From contig CAVSWC010000003.1 in the NCBI GenBank assembly GCA_963731585.1, positions 682,001 through 746,000 on the forward strand: a stretch of 64,000 bases of DNA, written 5' to 3'. The position numbers and the translations under genes were made by a program. Shown here in pieces: positions 47,498 to 57,214 of the stretch. The notes beneath the pieces were generated by a model, which saw only the letters and a list, made by a program, of their open reading frames with translations, was not told the DNA's origin and searched no databases. Position 1 is the first letter of the stretch; the number at the start of each line of letters is the position of its first letter. The stretch is from CANKHA01 sp963731585 (GTDB lineage Bacteria > Pseudomonadota > Alphaproteobacteria > Rhizobiales > Xanthobacteraceae).

Positions 47498-47578
47498 GGC
47501 GGCCACCTCAGCTGGCGCGAGATGGGGCCCGGCCGGCGTCACCAGTCGCCCGCCTTGCCCGGACTGTCGAAGCGTCGC

Positions 47579-47875
47579 TTAGCCAGCGCCGTTCCGTCCG
47601 CGATTGAGCCGCTCGCGCATTTCCTTGCCGGTCTTGAAGAAGGGCACGCACTTCTTTTCGACCGAGACATGCGCCCCGGTGCGCGGATTGCGGCCGGTTC
47701 GCGCCGGCCGGTTCTTGACGGAAAAGGCGCCGAAGCCGCGCAATTCCACACGGTCTCCCCGCGCCATCGCGGCGATGATCTCGCCCAGGATCGCGTTGAT
47801 GATATTTTCCACGTCGCGCTGATAGAGGTGCGGATTTTGCGACGCGATGCGCTGCACGAGTTCGGATTTGATCAT
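47579..47875 (-). CDS. ihfB: Integration host factor beta subunit
   Basis: DNA-bending HU/IHF-family protein, 98 residues. The start MIKSELVQRIASQNPHLYQR, RVELRGFGAFSVKNRPAR and RNPRTGAHVSVEKKCVPFFK are clear; the arm Pro lies in RNPRTG. The Met at 47875 is chosen because the upstream in-frame Met lacks conservation and this one gives the family length. It partners with IhfA (not in the window) at recombination sites and RpoN-dependent promoters; rpoN itself is 10 kb away. It is uninterrupted. Confidence 0.95.
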   Translation of the reverse strand: MIKSELVQRIASQNPHLYQRDVENIINAILGEIIAAMARGDRVELRGFGAFSVKNRPARTGRNPRTGAHVSVEKKCVPFFKTGKEMRERLNRGRNGAG

Positions 47876-47948
47876 GTAAAATATCGCCCACCAGATTCGA
47901 GGATGACCGTTCCGCAAACAATGCCGCCGTCAACAAGACCGCCGCACC

Positions 47949-48926
47949 TCAATTGATCGAAGGGTGCCAAAGCGCCAGGAGACCGTCAAGGTTGAGGCGT
48001 TCGATCGCGCGCACCGTACCCCAAGCCTCGATCTGCTTCGCCCATCCCTTTAGGCCCAACGCTTCGAGCGTTACCGCCGCCGCTACATGCAGGAATGGCA
48101 GGTCGCTCAGGCGCGGCTCGAGCTCGTAATTGCGCACGCGGATCTTCGGATCAATGCCCTTTTCCTTTGCCAGCCAGGCCAGCGCCTGCTTTTCATCGCC
48201 CAATTCGTCGACCAGCTTGAGCTCGATGGCCTGACGGCCGGTAAAGACACGGCCATCAGTTACACGCGCCAATTCGACACTCTCCAGCTTGCGATTGTCG
48301 CGCACCAGGCCGCGAAACCAGTCATAGGAATCCATCACGATGGCTTCCACCGCTGCGCGGGCCTCCGGACTGGCCGGCTCGAACATGCTCGGAGCAGCTT
48401 TCAGCGGCGACGACTTGATTTCCTCGACCTTCACGCCGAGGGTTTTCATCAGCTCGGCCAAATTCGGATACTGAAACAGCACGCCGATGGAGCCGACCAG
48501 CGCCGAACTCTGCGCCACGATGTGATCGGAGGCGAGAGCGGCGATATAGCCGCCCGAGGCAGCCAAGCCTTCGACCACAACCACCATCGGCTTCTGCTCT
48601 TTCAGACGCTTCAGCGCGTCGTGCAGCTGCTCGGAGCCCCCGGTGGTGCCGCCCGGGCTGTTGATGTGGACGATGACCGCGCGTGCCGAGGAGCGGCCGA
48701 GCCGCTCCAGCGCTTCCACGCGATCGCGGTCGCCGCGGATCAGCCCCTCGATCTTGATCCTGGCGACATAGGGGCCGGGGCTGGAGGCAAGCCCATTCGG
48801 CGAGCGGAGCGCCAGCGCCGTGCCGATCACGGCAATGGCGACCAGCGCGACGGTGAAGACGCGCCAGAAGGTAAGCTTGCGCCGCATCCGGCGGCGGTCG
48901 ACGATGTAATCGGCGTCGAGCGACAT
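47949..48926 (-). CDS. sppA: Signal peptide peptidase SppA
   Basis: Inner-membrane serine protease that degrades released signal peptides. It is 325 residues, the short 36-kDa type. One membrane helix (residues about 20-41) is followed by the protease domain. The catalytic Ser is at about residue 124 in GLAASGGYIAALASD, and the Lys at about 176 in EIKSSPLKAAPSMF. HINSPGGTTGGSEQL forms the oxyanion region. It lies between ihfB and rpsA, the usual rhizobial position. It is uninterrupted. Confidence 0.95.
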   Translation of the reverse strand: MSLDADYIVDRRRMRRKLTFWRVFTVALVAIAVIGTALALRSPNGLASSPGPYVARIKIEGLIRGDRDRVEALERLGRSSARAVIVHINSPGGTTGGSEQLHDALKRLKEQKPMVVVVEGLAASGGYIAALASDHIVAQSSALVGSIGVLFQYPNLAELMKTLGVKVEEIKSSPLKAAPSMFEPASPEARAAVEAIVMDSYDWFRGLVRDNRKLESVELARVTDGRVFTGRQAIELKLVDELGDEKQALAWLAKEKGIDPKIRVRNYELEPRLSDLPFLHVAAAVTLEALGLKGWAKQIEAWGTVRAIERLNLDGLLALWHPSIN

Positions 48927-48952
48927 AGTGCGGTGGCTCCTGACTTGTTAAC

Positions 48953-49008
48953 TTGGCGCATGATCTTATCGGCGAACCGGTTCCCATCCCGGATCAAGTC
49001 ATGCGCAA
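48953..49008. repeat. Short rhizobial palindrome, GCGCATGATC type
   Basis: TTGGCGCATGATC at 48953 and ATCAAGTCATGCGCAA ending 49008 flank GAACCGGTTCCCATCCCGG. This matches, by memory, the very common rhizobial element GCGCATGATCTTTTCCGAAAACCGGTT...ATCATGCGC. It lies between sppA and rpsA. Confidence 0.7.
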
Positions 49009-49129
49009 GGATTTCGCGGCAGGACAGTACGCCGACGCACGGGGCGGTCAATGGCGCGACCCGCGGCAAATTTTCAATAGTTTGTAATAACGCGAGGCGG
49101 CGCGGCCGTAGCGGCGCCGCTCGGAGGAA

Positions 49130-50860
49130 TTATTCCTTGTCGTCCTGTTCGGGAGTTTCGGCCCGCTGCTTGAGCGCCGCACCGAGAATGTCGCCGAGCG
49201 AGGCTCCGGAATCCGAGGAGCCGTACTGAGCGATGGCTTCCTTTTCCTCCGCCACTTCCAGTGCCTTGATTGACACCGCCACCTTGCGGGTCTTGCGGTC
49301 GAACTGGGTCACGCGGCCGTCGAACTTCTGGCCGACTGAGAAACGCTCGGTGCGCTGCTCGGCACGGTCGCGCGACAGCTCGGTGCGCTTGACGAAGGCG
49401 GTGAGATCGGTGCCGACGATATTCACTTCCAGGCCGGATTCCTTGATCTCTGCCACTTCGCAGGTCACCACCGAGCCTTTCTTCAGCTCGGAGGCGCTGG
49501 GGGCTTGCATCGGGTCGCCGCCCTGCAACTGCTTGATGCCGAGCGAGATGCGCTCCTTCTCGACATCGACGTCGAGCACCTGCGCCTGGACCTTGTCGCC
49601 CTTCTTGTATTCCTCGATCACCTGCTCGCCTGGACGCTTCCAGTCCAGGTCGGAGAGATGGACCATGCCGTCGACTTCGCCATCGAGCCCGAGGAAGAGG
49701 CCAAACTCGGTCTTGTTCTTGACCTCGCCTTCGACGACCGTTCCCTGTGGATATTTCTCGACGAAGACTTCCCACGGATTGCGCATGGTCTGCTTCAGGC
49801 CGAGTGAGATGCGGCGCTTGACCGGATCGACCTCGAGCACCTGAACCTCGACCTCCTGGGAGGTGGAGACGATCTTGCCCGGGTGCACGTTCTTCTTGGT
49901 CCAGGACATCTCGGACACGTGGATCAGGCCCTCGATGCCCGGCTCCAGCTCCACGAAGGCGCCGTAGTCGGTGATATTGGTGACACGGCCCTTCATGCGC
50001 ATGCCGACCGGATACTTCGCCTCGATGCCCTGCCACGGATCCTCGAGCAGCTGCTTCATGCCAAGCGAGATGCGGTGCGTTTCGTGGTTGATCTTGATGA
50101 TCTTGACCTTCACCTGCTGACCGATGTTGAGCACTTCGGTCGGGTGATTGACGCGGCGCCAAGCGATGTCGGTGACGTGCAGGAGGCCGTCGATGCCGCC
50201 CAAGTCGACGAAGGCGCCGTAGTCGGTGATGTTCTTCACCACGCCGTCGATGACCTGGCCCTCTTCGAGATTCTGCACCAGCTCCTGGCGCTGCTCGGCG
50301 CGGGTCTCCTCCAGCACAGTGCGGCGCGAGACGACGATATTGCCGCGGCGGCGGTCCATTTTCAGGATCTGGAACGGCTGCTGCTGATTCATCAGCGGGC
50401 CGACGTCGCGGATCGGGCGGATGTCGACCTGCGAGCGCGGCAGGAAGGCCACCGCGCCGTCGAGGTCGACGGTGAAGCCGCCCTTGACCTGATTGAAGAT
50501 GACGCCGGTGACCTTTTCGTTGTTCTTGAACGCGGTTTCGAGCTTGCCCCAGCTTTCTTCGCGGCGGGCCTTGTCGCGCGAGAGCACCGCTTCACCGAGC
50601 GCATTTTCCACGCGCTCCAGGTAAACTTCCACGGTGTCGCCGATCTTGAGATCGGTCTGCCGGCCCGGTCCCGCGAACTCCCGCAAGGCCACCCGGCCTT
50701 CGGTCTTCAGCCCGACGTCGATGACGGCGAGGTCCTTCTCGATGCCGACGACAGTCCCTTTGATGACGGCCCCTTCCTGCAGATTTCCTGTCAGGAAGGA
50801 TTCGTCGAGCATCGCAGCAAAGTCTTCGCGCGTCGGCGCGGCGGTATTCGTGGCGACCAT
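49130..50860 (-). CDS. rpsA: 30S ribosomal protein S1
   Basis: S1 binds mRNA upstream of the start codon and is needed for translation of structured messages. It is 576 residues with six S1 (OB) domains, for example IKGTVVGIEKDLAVIDVGLK (1), IDGVVKNITDYGAFVDLGGI (3), MKGRVTNITDYGAFVELEPG (4) and VEGEVKNKTEFGLFLGLDGE (5). It is uninterrupted. A foldable leader lies 50-128 bases upstream, in keeping with the known self-regulation of rpsA in other bacteria. Confidence 0.97.
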   Translation of the reverse strand: MVATNTAAPTREDFAAMLDESFLTGNLQEGAVIKGTVVGIEKDLAVIDVGLKTEGRVALREFAGPGRQTDLKIGDTVEVYLERVENALGEAVLSRDKARREESWGKLETAFKNNEKVTGVIFNQVKGGFTVDLDGAVAFLPRSQVDIRPIRDVGPLMNQQQPFQILKMDRRRGNIVVSRRTVLEETRAEQRQELVQNLEEGQVIDGVVKNITDYGAFVDLGGIDGLLHVTDIAWRRVNHPTEVLNIGQQVKVKIIKINHETHRISLGMKQLLEDPWQGIEAKYPVGMRMKGRVTNITDYGAFVELEPGIEGLIHVSEMSWTKKNVHPGKIVSTSQEVEVQVLEVDPVKRRISLGLKQTMRNPWEVFVEKYPQGTVVEGEVKNKTEFGLFLGLDGEVDGMVHLSDLDWKRPGEQVIEEYKKGDKVQAQVLDVDVEKERISLGIKQLQGGDPMQAPSASELKKGSVVTCEVAEIKESGLEVNIVGTDLTAFVKRTELSRDRAEQRTERFSVGQKFDGRVTQFDRKTRKVAVSIKALEVAEEKEAIAQYGSSDSGASLGDILGAALKQRAETPEQDDKE

Positions 50861-50909
50861 GTAATCTCCTGACGGGCGACCGGCGGCTGGTGTTGCATGC
50901 CGTCCCCTT

Positions 50910-50988
50910 GACCGTTCGGGCCGAGGGCCCCGTAGACCCTCGACTGCCGCCGGACTTCCGGCGGGCCGGCCCGATCAACCGAACGGTC
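50910..50988 (-). promoter_or_regulatory. Branched inverted-repeat structure in the rpsA leader
   Basis: A perfect 10-bp closing stem (GACCGTTCGG 50910-50919 with CCGAACGGTC 50979-50988) encloses two hairpins: CGAGGG/CCCTCG (50922-50927/50937-50942) and CCGCCGG/CCGGCGG (50947-50953/50958-50964). GGGCC/GGCCC offers an alternative inner pairing. The unit lies in the presumed 5' UTR of rpsA. The rest of the 50861-51240 gap shows no gene. This could be an autoregulatory RNA or a DNA-level element. Confidence 0.45.
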
Positions 50989-51240
50989 GGGACGAATTTT
51001 CCGGCCAGCCATGCATCCTTGCGGCGGCGGAGCAGGAGGGAGCTGAAAAAGCTCCGAAACAAAAGCCTGTGCGGCCTTCACCCCGGCTCGGGCAGCCTGA
51101 ATGGATCAAGGGCAGTCCGGATGGCCCGGGGTATAGCCAAAGGAGCGGTCCCGGGCAAGGGTAAGCCGCGGTGATAAAGTCATGCGCCAAGTTAAAAGTT
51201 GGCCTTATATGCACCCGCTTTGCGGACAGGGAGTTGACGG

Positions 51241-51918
51241 GTGCGGACGATCATCGGGACGTTGGCCGGCATAGCCGTTCTTGCGACCCTAGCCATGCTG
51301 GCCGGGTTGAAGCTTGATCTGCAGATCGCCCAATTATTCTACGATCCATTACAGCAGCGCTTCCTCGCGGCGATCAATCCCTACGTCGCGGCCGTGCGTG
51401 ACAACGGCCTCATCGCTTTGGTGACCTGCATGAGCGCTGTGGTCGCCGCGCTGGTGACCCGCATGCTGCGCCTGCCGCAAAAGGTTGTTCCCGGCCGCGC
51501 CGTGATCTTCCTCGTCGGCACGCTGGCGCTCGGCCCCGGATTGCTGGTGAACGGTATTTTGAAAGAGCACTGGCACCGGCCGCGACCCTTGCAGGTGACC
51601 GAATTCGGCGGCAACAGGGCCTATGTCGATTGGTGGAATCCCGGCGGAAGCTGCGAGCGCAACTGCTCCTTCGTTTCCGGTGAAGTCGCCTCGGCTGCCT
51701 GGATGTTCGCACCGGCCATGCTGGCGCCGCCGCAATGGCGCGTCGCCGCCTTTGTTGGCGCGTCGGTTTTCACCTCCGTGATCTCGCTTTCGCGCATGGC
51801 GGCGGGCGGACATTTCTTCACCGACGTGCTGTTCGCGGCGCTGTTGATGACGATCCTGATCTGGGTCATGCACGCCGTGATCTTCCGCTGGCGGCGAAGC
51901 CCGGCGGCGATCGCATGA
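51241..51918 (+). CDS. PAP2-superfamily membrane phosphatase
   Basis: A 225-residue polytopic inner-membrane phosphatase starting at GTG 51241. The PAP2 motifs are K108-x6-RP (KEHWHRPRP), a second motif SFVSGE at residues 143-148 where PSGH is usual, and SRMAAGGHFFTD (174-185) with the catalytic His181. About six hydrophobic segments are present. Relatives dephosphorylate lipid A or polyprenyl phosphates. The missing His in motif 2 makes the exact activity uncertain. Its stop overlaps the next gene (ATGA), and the pair is inserted between rpsA and cmk. Confidence 0.82.
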   Translation: MRTIIGTLAGIAVLATLAMLAGLKLDLQIAQLFYDPLQQRFLAAINPYVAAVRDNGLIALVTCMSAVVAALVTRMLRLPQKVVPGRAVIFLVGTLALGPGLLVNGILKEHWHRPRPLQVTEFGGNRAYVDWWNPGGSCERNCSFVSGEVASAAWMFAPAMLAPPQWRVAAFVGASVFTSVISLSRMAAGGHFFTDVLFAALLMTILIWVMHAVIFRWRRSPAAIA

Positions 51919-53427
51919 CCGCTTCCGCCCTTTCTTCGCGCGGAGCGTCGGCGGCACCCGGCTTTCCTTTGTTGCTGACGATTCTGCTCGCGCTTACCGC
52001 GCTGCGCGTGATCGGCCTGCACGCGTCGGTGGTCGATCTGTTCTTTGACGAGGCGCAGTATTGGGCTTGGTCGCGCGATCTTGCCTTCGGCTATTTCTCC
52101 AAGCCTCCCCTGCTCGCCTGGATCATCGCGGCGTCCGAGCAGCTTTGCGGCAGCGGCGAGGCCTGCCTGCGCCTGGCCTCGCCGCTGTTTTATCTCGGCA
52201 CCAGCCTGCTGGTTTACGCCATCGCAGACGAGCTTTACGGCAAGGATACCGCCTTCTGGTCGGCTTTGACTTTCGCGCTGCTGACCGGCGTCTCTTTTTC
52301 CACTCGCATTATTTCCACCGATGTGCCGCTGCTGTTTTTCTGGACGCTCGCCGTGTTTGCCTATCTCAAGCTGCTGGCCGGGCCGAACTGGCGCTGGGCC
52401 CTGGCGCTGGGGCTGGCGCTCGGCCTCGGGCTTTTGGCGAAATACGCCATGCTCTACTTCGCGCTTGGCGTCGCTTGCGCGGCGTGGCTCGACCGCGATG
52501 CGCGCGAACTGCTTCGCCGGCCGCAGACCTGGGTGGCCATCGCCGTCGCGGGCCTGATCCTCTCGCCTAACATCTACTGGAACGTCGCCAATGAGTTCGC
52601 CACGCTCAAGCATACCGGCGAGAATATCACCGGCACGGGCCTGCGCTTCCGCCCGCTTGAGGCGCTCACTTTCCTCGGCTCGCAATTCGCAGTGGCCGGC
52701 CCGCTGGTTTTCGCGGCTTTCCTGCTGATCTCTTTGCAGGCTGTTCGCGGCAAAGCCACCCGTCAGGACAAGCTGATGCTGGCCTTCGCGATTCCACCGC
52801 TGGCGCTGGTCTTGGCGCTGTCGTTCTTCCGGGGCGCCAATGCGAATTGGGCCGCGCCCGCAGCGGTGGCGATGACGGTGCTGGTGGTCGCCTGGTGGCT
52901 GCGAACCGGCTATCGCGGATGGATGATCGCCTCGCTCGCCATCGGCGTCATCGTGCAGGCCGCGCTGCTGGTGGGCGATACTTATGCGGATCGCATCAAC
53001 ATCGCCGCCCTCGGCCGCAACAGCGACATCTACCAGCGCAGCCTCGGCTGGCGCCGGCTGGGCGATGAGGTCGCTGCAGCTGGCGCGGACGCACGGCGCC
53101 CCGACGGTAGCGGCGGAAGGCCGAGCCGAACAGGCGGCGCTGACCTATTATCTGCGCAACGAGCCGCTCGCGGTGGTGTCATGGGCGAGAGGCGCGCAAG
53201 CGCGCAGCCAGTTTGACTTGACGCAGGCGCTCGACGACGCAGCGAGAGAGCCGGTGCTGCTGTTCACCGGCTGTCCGTCGGTGCCGCGCCTGGCGCGTTT
53301 CTATGCGAACGTGACGCCGTTGCCGAGATTGGCCGTGCCAACCGGCCCACGGTCAACCCGAAGATATGCGGTGTTCAAGCTCGCTGGCCGCCACCATCCG
53401 ATCGAGCCGCCTGGGCCATGCCCGTAA
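51915..53427 (+). CDS. GT39/ArnT-like membrane glycosyltransferase, one extra base
   Basis: About 504 residues, GT-C fold. The first periplasmic loop carries the catalytic acidic motif FFDEAQYWAWSRD. Multiple helices follow (FPLLLTILLALTALRVIGL, WALALGLALGLGLLAKYAML and others). SFFRGANANWAAPA is another dolichyl-phosphate-mannosyltransferase family feature. The frame slips near 53075 (GCTG before CAG, Ala GCT/GCG), leading to a soluble C-terminus. With the PAP2 phosphatase upstream it probably modifies a lipid-linked glycan or lipid A. The donor and acceptor are unknown. Confidence 0.8.
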
Positions 53428-53439
53428 GTCCCGCGTCGC

Positions 53440-54068
53440 TCAGGCGCGCCGTGAGCGTTCCACCAGATCGACTGCGGCACGAAAGGCCGCTTCGATGTCC
53501 ATGTCGGTGGTGTCGAGCAGATGCGCGTCAGCCGCCGCGCTTCAGCGGCGCAATTTTGCGTGTCATGTCGCGTTCGTCGCGCCGCAGAATGTCGGCCAGC
53601 ACGGCTGCTTCGTCGACCATCTGGCCTTGGGCTTCGAATTCCTTGGCGCGGCGGCGAGCGCGGATTTCCGGCGCGGCCGTGACGAAGATCTTCACCGGCG
53701 CATCAGGGCAAATCACCGTGCCGATGTCGCGGCCATCGATCACCGCGCCCGGCGGGGCGGCGGCGAACTGGCGCTGAAACACGACCAGTACCGCGCGGAC
53801 TTCGGGGATCGCCGAGACGATGGAAGCGGCCTCGCCCACCGCGTGGCTCTTCAGCGCGGCCTCGTCGAATTGCGCGGGGTCGAGCGATTTCGCCGCGGCC
53901 GTCGCCTTCGCGACATCGTCGTAGGGCTCCCCGGCGTCCATCAGGGACTTGGCCACGGCGCGATAGAGCAGACCGGTGTCGAGATGGCGCAGCCCGTAAA
54001 TGCGCCGCGAGTTTCTTGCCGAGCGTGCCCTTGCCCGACGCAGCCGGCCCGTCGATGGCGATGATCAT
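53440..54068 (-). CDS. cmk: Cytidylate kinase, two extra bases
   Basis: Phosphorylates CMP and dCMP. The P-loop is IIAIDGPAASGKGTLGKKLA at 54068. HLDTGLLYRAVAKSLMD follows a slip near 54000 (CGGGCTG). VIDGRDIGTVICPDAPVKIF is the CMP/Mg site. A second slip near 53540 (CGCG before GCG, Arg CGC/CGG) leads to the family ending AAFRAAVDLVERSRRA. The stop at 53440 converges on the glycosyltransferase gene 12 bases away. The start overlaps aroA (ATGA). Confidence 0.93.
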
Positions 54069-55399
54069 GCGAATTCCGCTCCCAGCTGCCGCATCATCGA
54101 AACGAAGCTGGGAAAGCTGGTGGCGATGAAAGCCGTGTCGTCGGCACCGACCGGCTGCTCACTCGCGAGCCCCATGACCAGCGCCGCCATCGCCATGCGA
54201 TGATCCATATGGGTGGCGACCAGGCCGCCGCCGCGCACGCGCCCCTTGCCCGCAACGATCAGGTCGTCGCCGTCGATTTCGACTTCGACACCGCTGACGC
54301 GCAGCATCTCGGCGGTGGCGGAAAGCCGATCGGATTCCTTCACCCGCAATTCTTTCAGCCCGCGCATCCGCGTCGTGCCCTGGGCGAAAGCCGCGGCCAC
54401 GGCGAGGATCGGATATTCGTCAATCATGCTAGGCGCGCGTTCCGCCGGCACATCGACGCCGCGCAGCATGCCGGCGCGCACGCGCAAATCGGTGACTTCC
54501 TCGCCGCCTTCGTCCCTCGTCGCCAGAATTTCGATGCTCGCACCCATCTCGCGCAAGGTCGTGAGCAGGCCCGCGCGCAGCGGATTGGTCATCACGCCTT
54601 CGACGATCACGTCCGATCCCGGCACCACCAGCGCCGCCACCAGCGGAAAGGCCGCCGAGGACGGATCCGACGGCACCACCACCGGCGCAGGCTCCAGCTC
54701 GGGCTGGCCGGTCAAGCTGATCCGCCGGCCATGGGCGCCATGCTTTTCCACCCGCACATGCGCGCCAAAATGCTTGAGCATGCGCTCGGTGTGATCGCGC
54801 GTTGCCTCTTCCTCGATCACCACGGTCTCGCCCGGCGCCGAGAGTCCGGCGAGCAGCACCGCCGACTTGAGCTGCGCCGAGGGAACCGGCGATTCATAAA
54901 CAATCGGGATCGGGTCGCGCGCGCCTTGCAGCGTAACCGGCAGGCCGCCGTTCTCGGCGGCAGAGATGATCTTCGCCCCCATGCGCGCCAGCGGATCGAG
55001 CACGCGCCGCATCGGTCGTTTGCGCAGGCTGTCGTCGCCGTCGAAGGTCGCGGTGATGGGAGAGCCGGCGACGGCGCCGAGAACGAGGCGGCAGCCGGTG
55101 CCGGAGTTGCCGAGATCGAGCTTATCGGCCGGTTGCGCGAAGCCGGAGACGCCGACGCCGTGCACGCTCCAAGCTCCCTCGCCCAGCCGCTCGACGGTGG
55201 CGCCCAGCATGCGCATGGCCTTGCCGGTATTGAGCACGTCCTCGCCTTCCAACAGCCCGCTGATGCGGGTTTCACCCACGGTGAGCGCCCCGAAAATCAG
55301 CGCCCGGTGCGAAATGGATTTGTCGCCCGGCACGCGGACACGGCCGGAAAGCGGCCGGCCGGGATGGGCGGTGAGCGGAGAAGGAGTGGCGGCGTTCAC
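54065..55399 (-). CDS. aroA: 3-phosphoshikimate 1-carboxyvinyltransferase (EPSP synthase)
   Basis: Sixth step of the shikimate pathway. It is 444 residues. RVRVPGDKSISHRALIFGAL (PEP/S3P-binding Lys), LGNSGTGCRLVLGAVAGSP, and MIDEYPILAVAAAFAQGTT with LRVKESDRLSATAEML are clear. The residue after LGNSGTG is Cys, not the Ala/Thr of typical class I enzymes; rhizobial class II enzymes differ similarly in this loop. It is uninterrupted and forms an aroA-cmk unit by four-base overlap. Confidence 0.96.
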   Translation of the reverse strand: MNAATPSPLTAHPGRPLSGRVRVPGDKSISHRALIFGALTVGETRISGLLEGEDVLNTGKAMRMLGATVERLGEGAWSVHGVGVSGFAQPADKLDLGNSGTGCRLVLGAVAGSPITATFDGDDSLRKRPMRRVLDPLARMGAKIISAAENGGLPVTLQGARDPIPIVYESPVPSAQLKSAVLLAGLSAPGETVVIEEEATRDHTERMLKHFGAHVRVEKHGAHGRRISLTGQPELEPAPVVVPSDPSSAAFPLVAALVVPGSDVIVEGVMTNPLRAGLLTTLREMGASIEILATRDEGGEEVTDLRVRAGMLRGVDVPAERAPSMIDEYPILAVAAAFAQGTTRMRGLKELRVKESDRLSATAEMLRVSGVEVEIDGDDLIVAGKGRVRGGGLVATHMDHRMAMAALVMGLASEQPVGADDTAFIATSFPSFVSMMRQLGAEFA

Positions 55400-55566
55400 G
55401 TCAATGCGATCCGATGAAGGTTCCGCCGTCCTAGCATGCGTCCTCGCGGCGCCGTCATCCGACCAGGCCGCGGGGCCCGCAGAAAGCCCTGCGTCCGCCT
55501 ATTGACAGGACCCCTGCAACTCGCCAAGTGAAGCACCGATTTCCAGACTTTGAGGAACTTCTCACT

Positions 55567-55970
55567 TTGGCTAAACCCGATCTCGGCACCAAGCGCCTCT
55601 GCGGCAATTGCGGCGCGAAATTCTACGATCTCAGCAAGACGCCGATCGTGTGCCCAAAATGCGAAACCGTCTTCGTGGTCGCGCCGGTATCGTCGCGCAC
55701 GCGGCCGGACGCTGCGGCTGCCGCCCGCTGCGGCCGCTGCTGCTGCTGTCGTGTGCCCGAAGTGGTTGCTCCGGAGACCGCTGACGCGGAATTCGTCTCG
55801 CTGGAAGAGGCCGACGCCGAAACCACCGGGCGAAGAAGACCGGCGTGGAAGGCGAGGAGGTCGAAATCGATCCCGCTCTCGACGCCGATGCCTTCATCGA
55901 GGAGCAGGAAGAAGGCGACGCCGACGTGACCGACATTATCGGCGACGTCGACAAGGAAGAAGAGACTTAG
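55567..55970 (+). CDS. FYDLN-acid (TIGR02300) protein, two extra bases
   Basis: A small acidic protein with an N-terminal zinc ribbon. I choose TTG 55567 (AKPDLGTKRLCGNCGAKFYD). CGNC and CPKC knuckles flank LSKTPIV. The middle is Ala/Pro-rich and the C-terminus very acidic, ending DVTDIIGDVDKEEET. Frame changes near 55720 and 55838 must be bridged to reach that ending, with the stop at 55968-55970. The family is widespread in Hyphomicrobiales, usually directly upstream of tRNA-Ala and downstream of divergent aroA, as here; the function is unknown. Confidence 0.78.
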
Positions 55971-55987
55971 GCGGCCGAATACCCTTT

Positions 55988-56063
<76 letters not shown>

Positions 56064-56255
56064 TTTCCCCGCTATCTTCCCGGCAAGCTTCTCCAAGCGA
56101 AACGGCGAAATTACTGGTCTAGCGATGTCGCTGGCCCGCTTCTTGAAGCCTTAACCGGCAATGCCCATATTAGTGCAGACGCTGGCGGATGAGCCGCCGG
56201 CGTTAAGGGCGCCGTAAGGGCCCGCTGTCAAAGTCGCTTTCGAGGGCTTTGCGAG

Positions 56256-56684
56256 ATGTCCAGGGTTCCTTCACTTTCCAGCCCGTTCCTGCTCGGGCTT
56301 CGACGAGATCGAGCGCGTGCTCGACCGCGTGGCCAAAGGCGCCGACGGCTATCCGCCTTACAATATCGAGCGCCTCGCCCGCGATGAGCAGAAGCCGGAG
56401 CGTCTTCGCATCACCTTGGCGGTGGCGGGCTTCATCCGCGATCAGCTCGACGTGTCGATCGAGGAAAATCAACTCGTCATCCGCGGCCGGCAGCAGGATG
56501 ACAAAAGCCGGCAATATCTTCATCGCGGCATCGCGGCGCGCCAGTTCCAGCGCACCTTCGTGCTCGCGGAGGGAATGGAAGTGCTTGGGGGCGGACCTGC
56601 AAGAACGGCCTGCTGGAAATCGACTTAGCGCGTCCTGAACCCGAACGGCTGGTGAAAAAGGTTTCCATCACCAACCACGACTGA
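56256..56684 (+). CDS. Hsp20-family small heat-shock protein, three extra bases
   Basis: IbpA-like holdase of about 142 residues. The N-terminus MSRVPSLSSPFLLGFDEIE is restored by a slip near 56295 (CTCGGGC, Gly GGG/GGC). The alpha-crystallin core reads YPPYNIERLARDEQKPERLR, ITLAVAGFIRDQLDVSIEEN and GIAARQFQRTFVLAEGMEVL. Two more slips (near 56587, Leu CTT/CTG; and 56601, CTGC before AAG, Leu CTG/CTC) give GADLKNGLLEIDLARPEPE and the ending KKVSITNHD. Three insertions explain why the 429-base span is divisible by three. It precedes DUF1150, the standard rhizobial pair. Confidence 0.88.
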
Positions 56685-56736
56685 AACGGAAACCATCGGA
56701 CTCGACCGAGTAAAATATGGAAAGGAGTCGAGGGCC

Positions 56737-57007
56737 ATGAACCACAGAACGAACGAAGGCACCACAATTCCACCCGTTTCTCCGGAAGCGCTCGCGCTGC
56801 TCGGCGGCGGCCGCATCGCCTATGTCAAGGCGATCCGCTCCGAGGACGTCGCCAAGATGTTTCCGCAGGCGCCGCAGATCGCGCCAGGCACTGCGGCTGT
56901 TCTCGCTGCACGCCGCCGACGGCACGCCGATCATGCTGACTGACAGCCGCGAGGCGGCGGTGGCGAATGCCTGGAGCCAGGAACTCGAGGCGGTGAGCGT
57001 GCACTGA
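56737..57007 (+). CDS. DUF1150 family protein, one extra base
   Basis: About 89 residues: ALALLGGGRIAYVKAIRSED, then VAKMFPQAPQIAPG, a slip at 56888-56890 (GGCA before CTG, Gly GGC/GGA), and LRLFSLHAADGTPIMLTDSR, AVANAWSQELEAVSVH. The family is confined to alphaproteobacteria and sits next to hsp20, as here; no function is established to my knowledge. A ribosome binding site (AAGGAG) precedes the ATG. Confidence 0.82.
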
Positions 57008-57214
57008 CGCACGAGCCCGGATCGCTGAATACGGCACGGCGGGGACGAATGTCCTCCGCCGGGCATTGTCGTTTCGGGACGTCGCTCAATCCTGCGCGAG
57101 CCCGCGTACGCGGGCGATCTCGAAGGACTGCGGCAGCAAGAGCTCGGATTCCTCGCATGGTGCGAGACTGCGCCGGAGAGCGCTCCTGCACCTGAGGAGT
57201 TGGCACGTAGCTGG

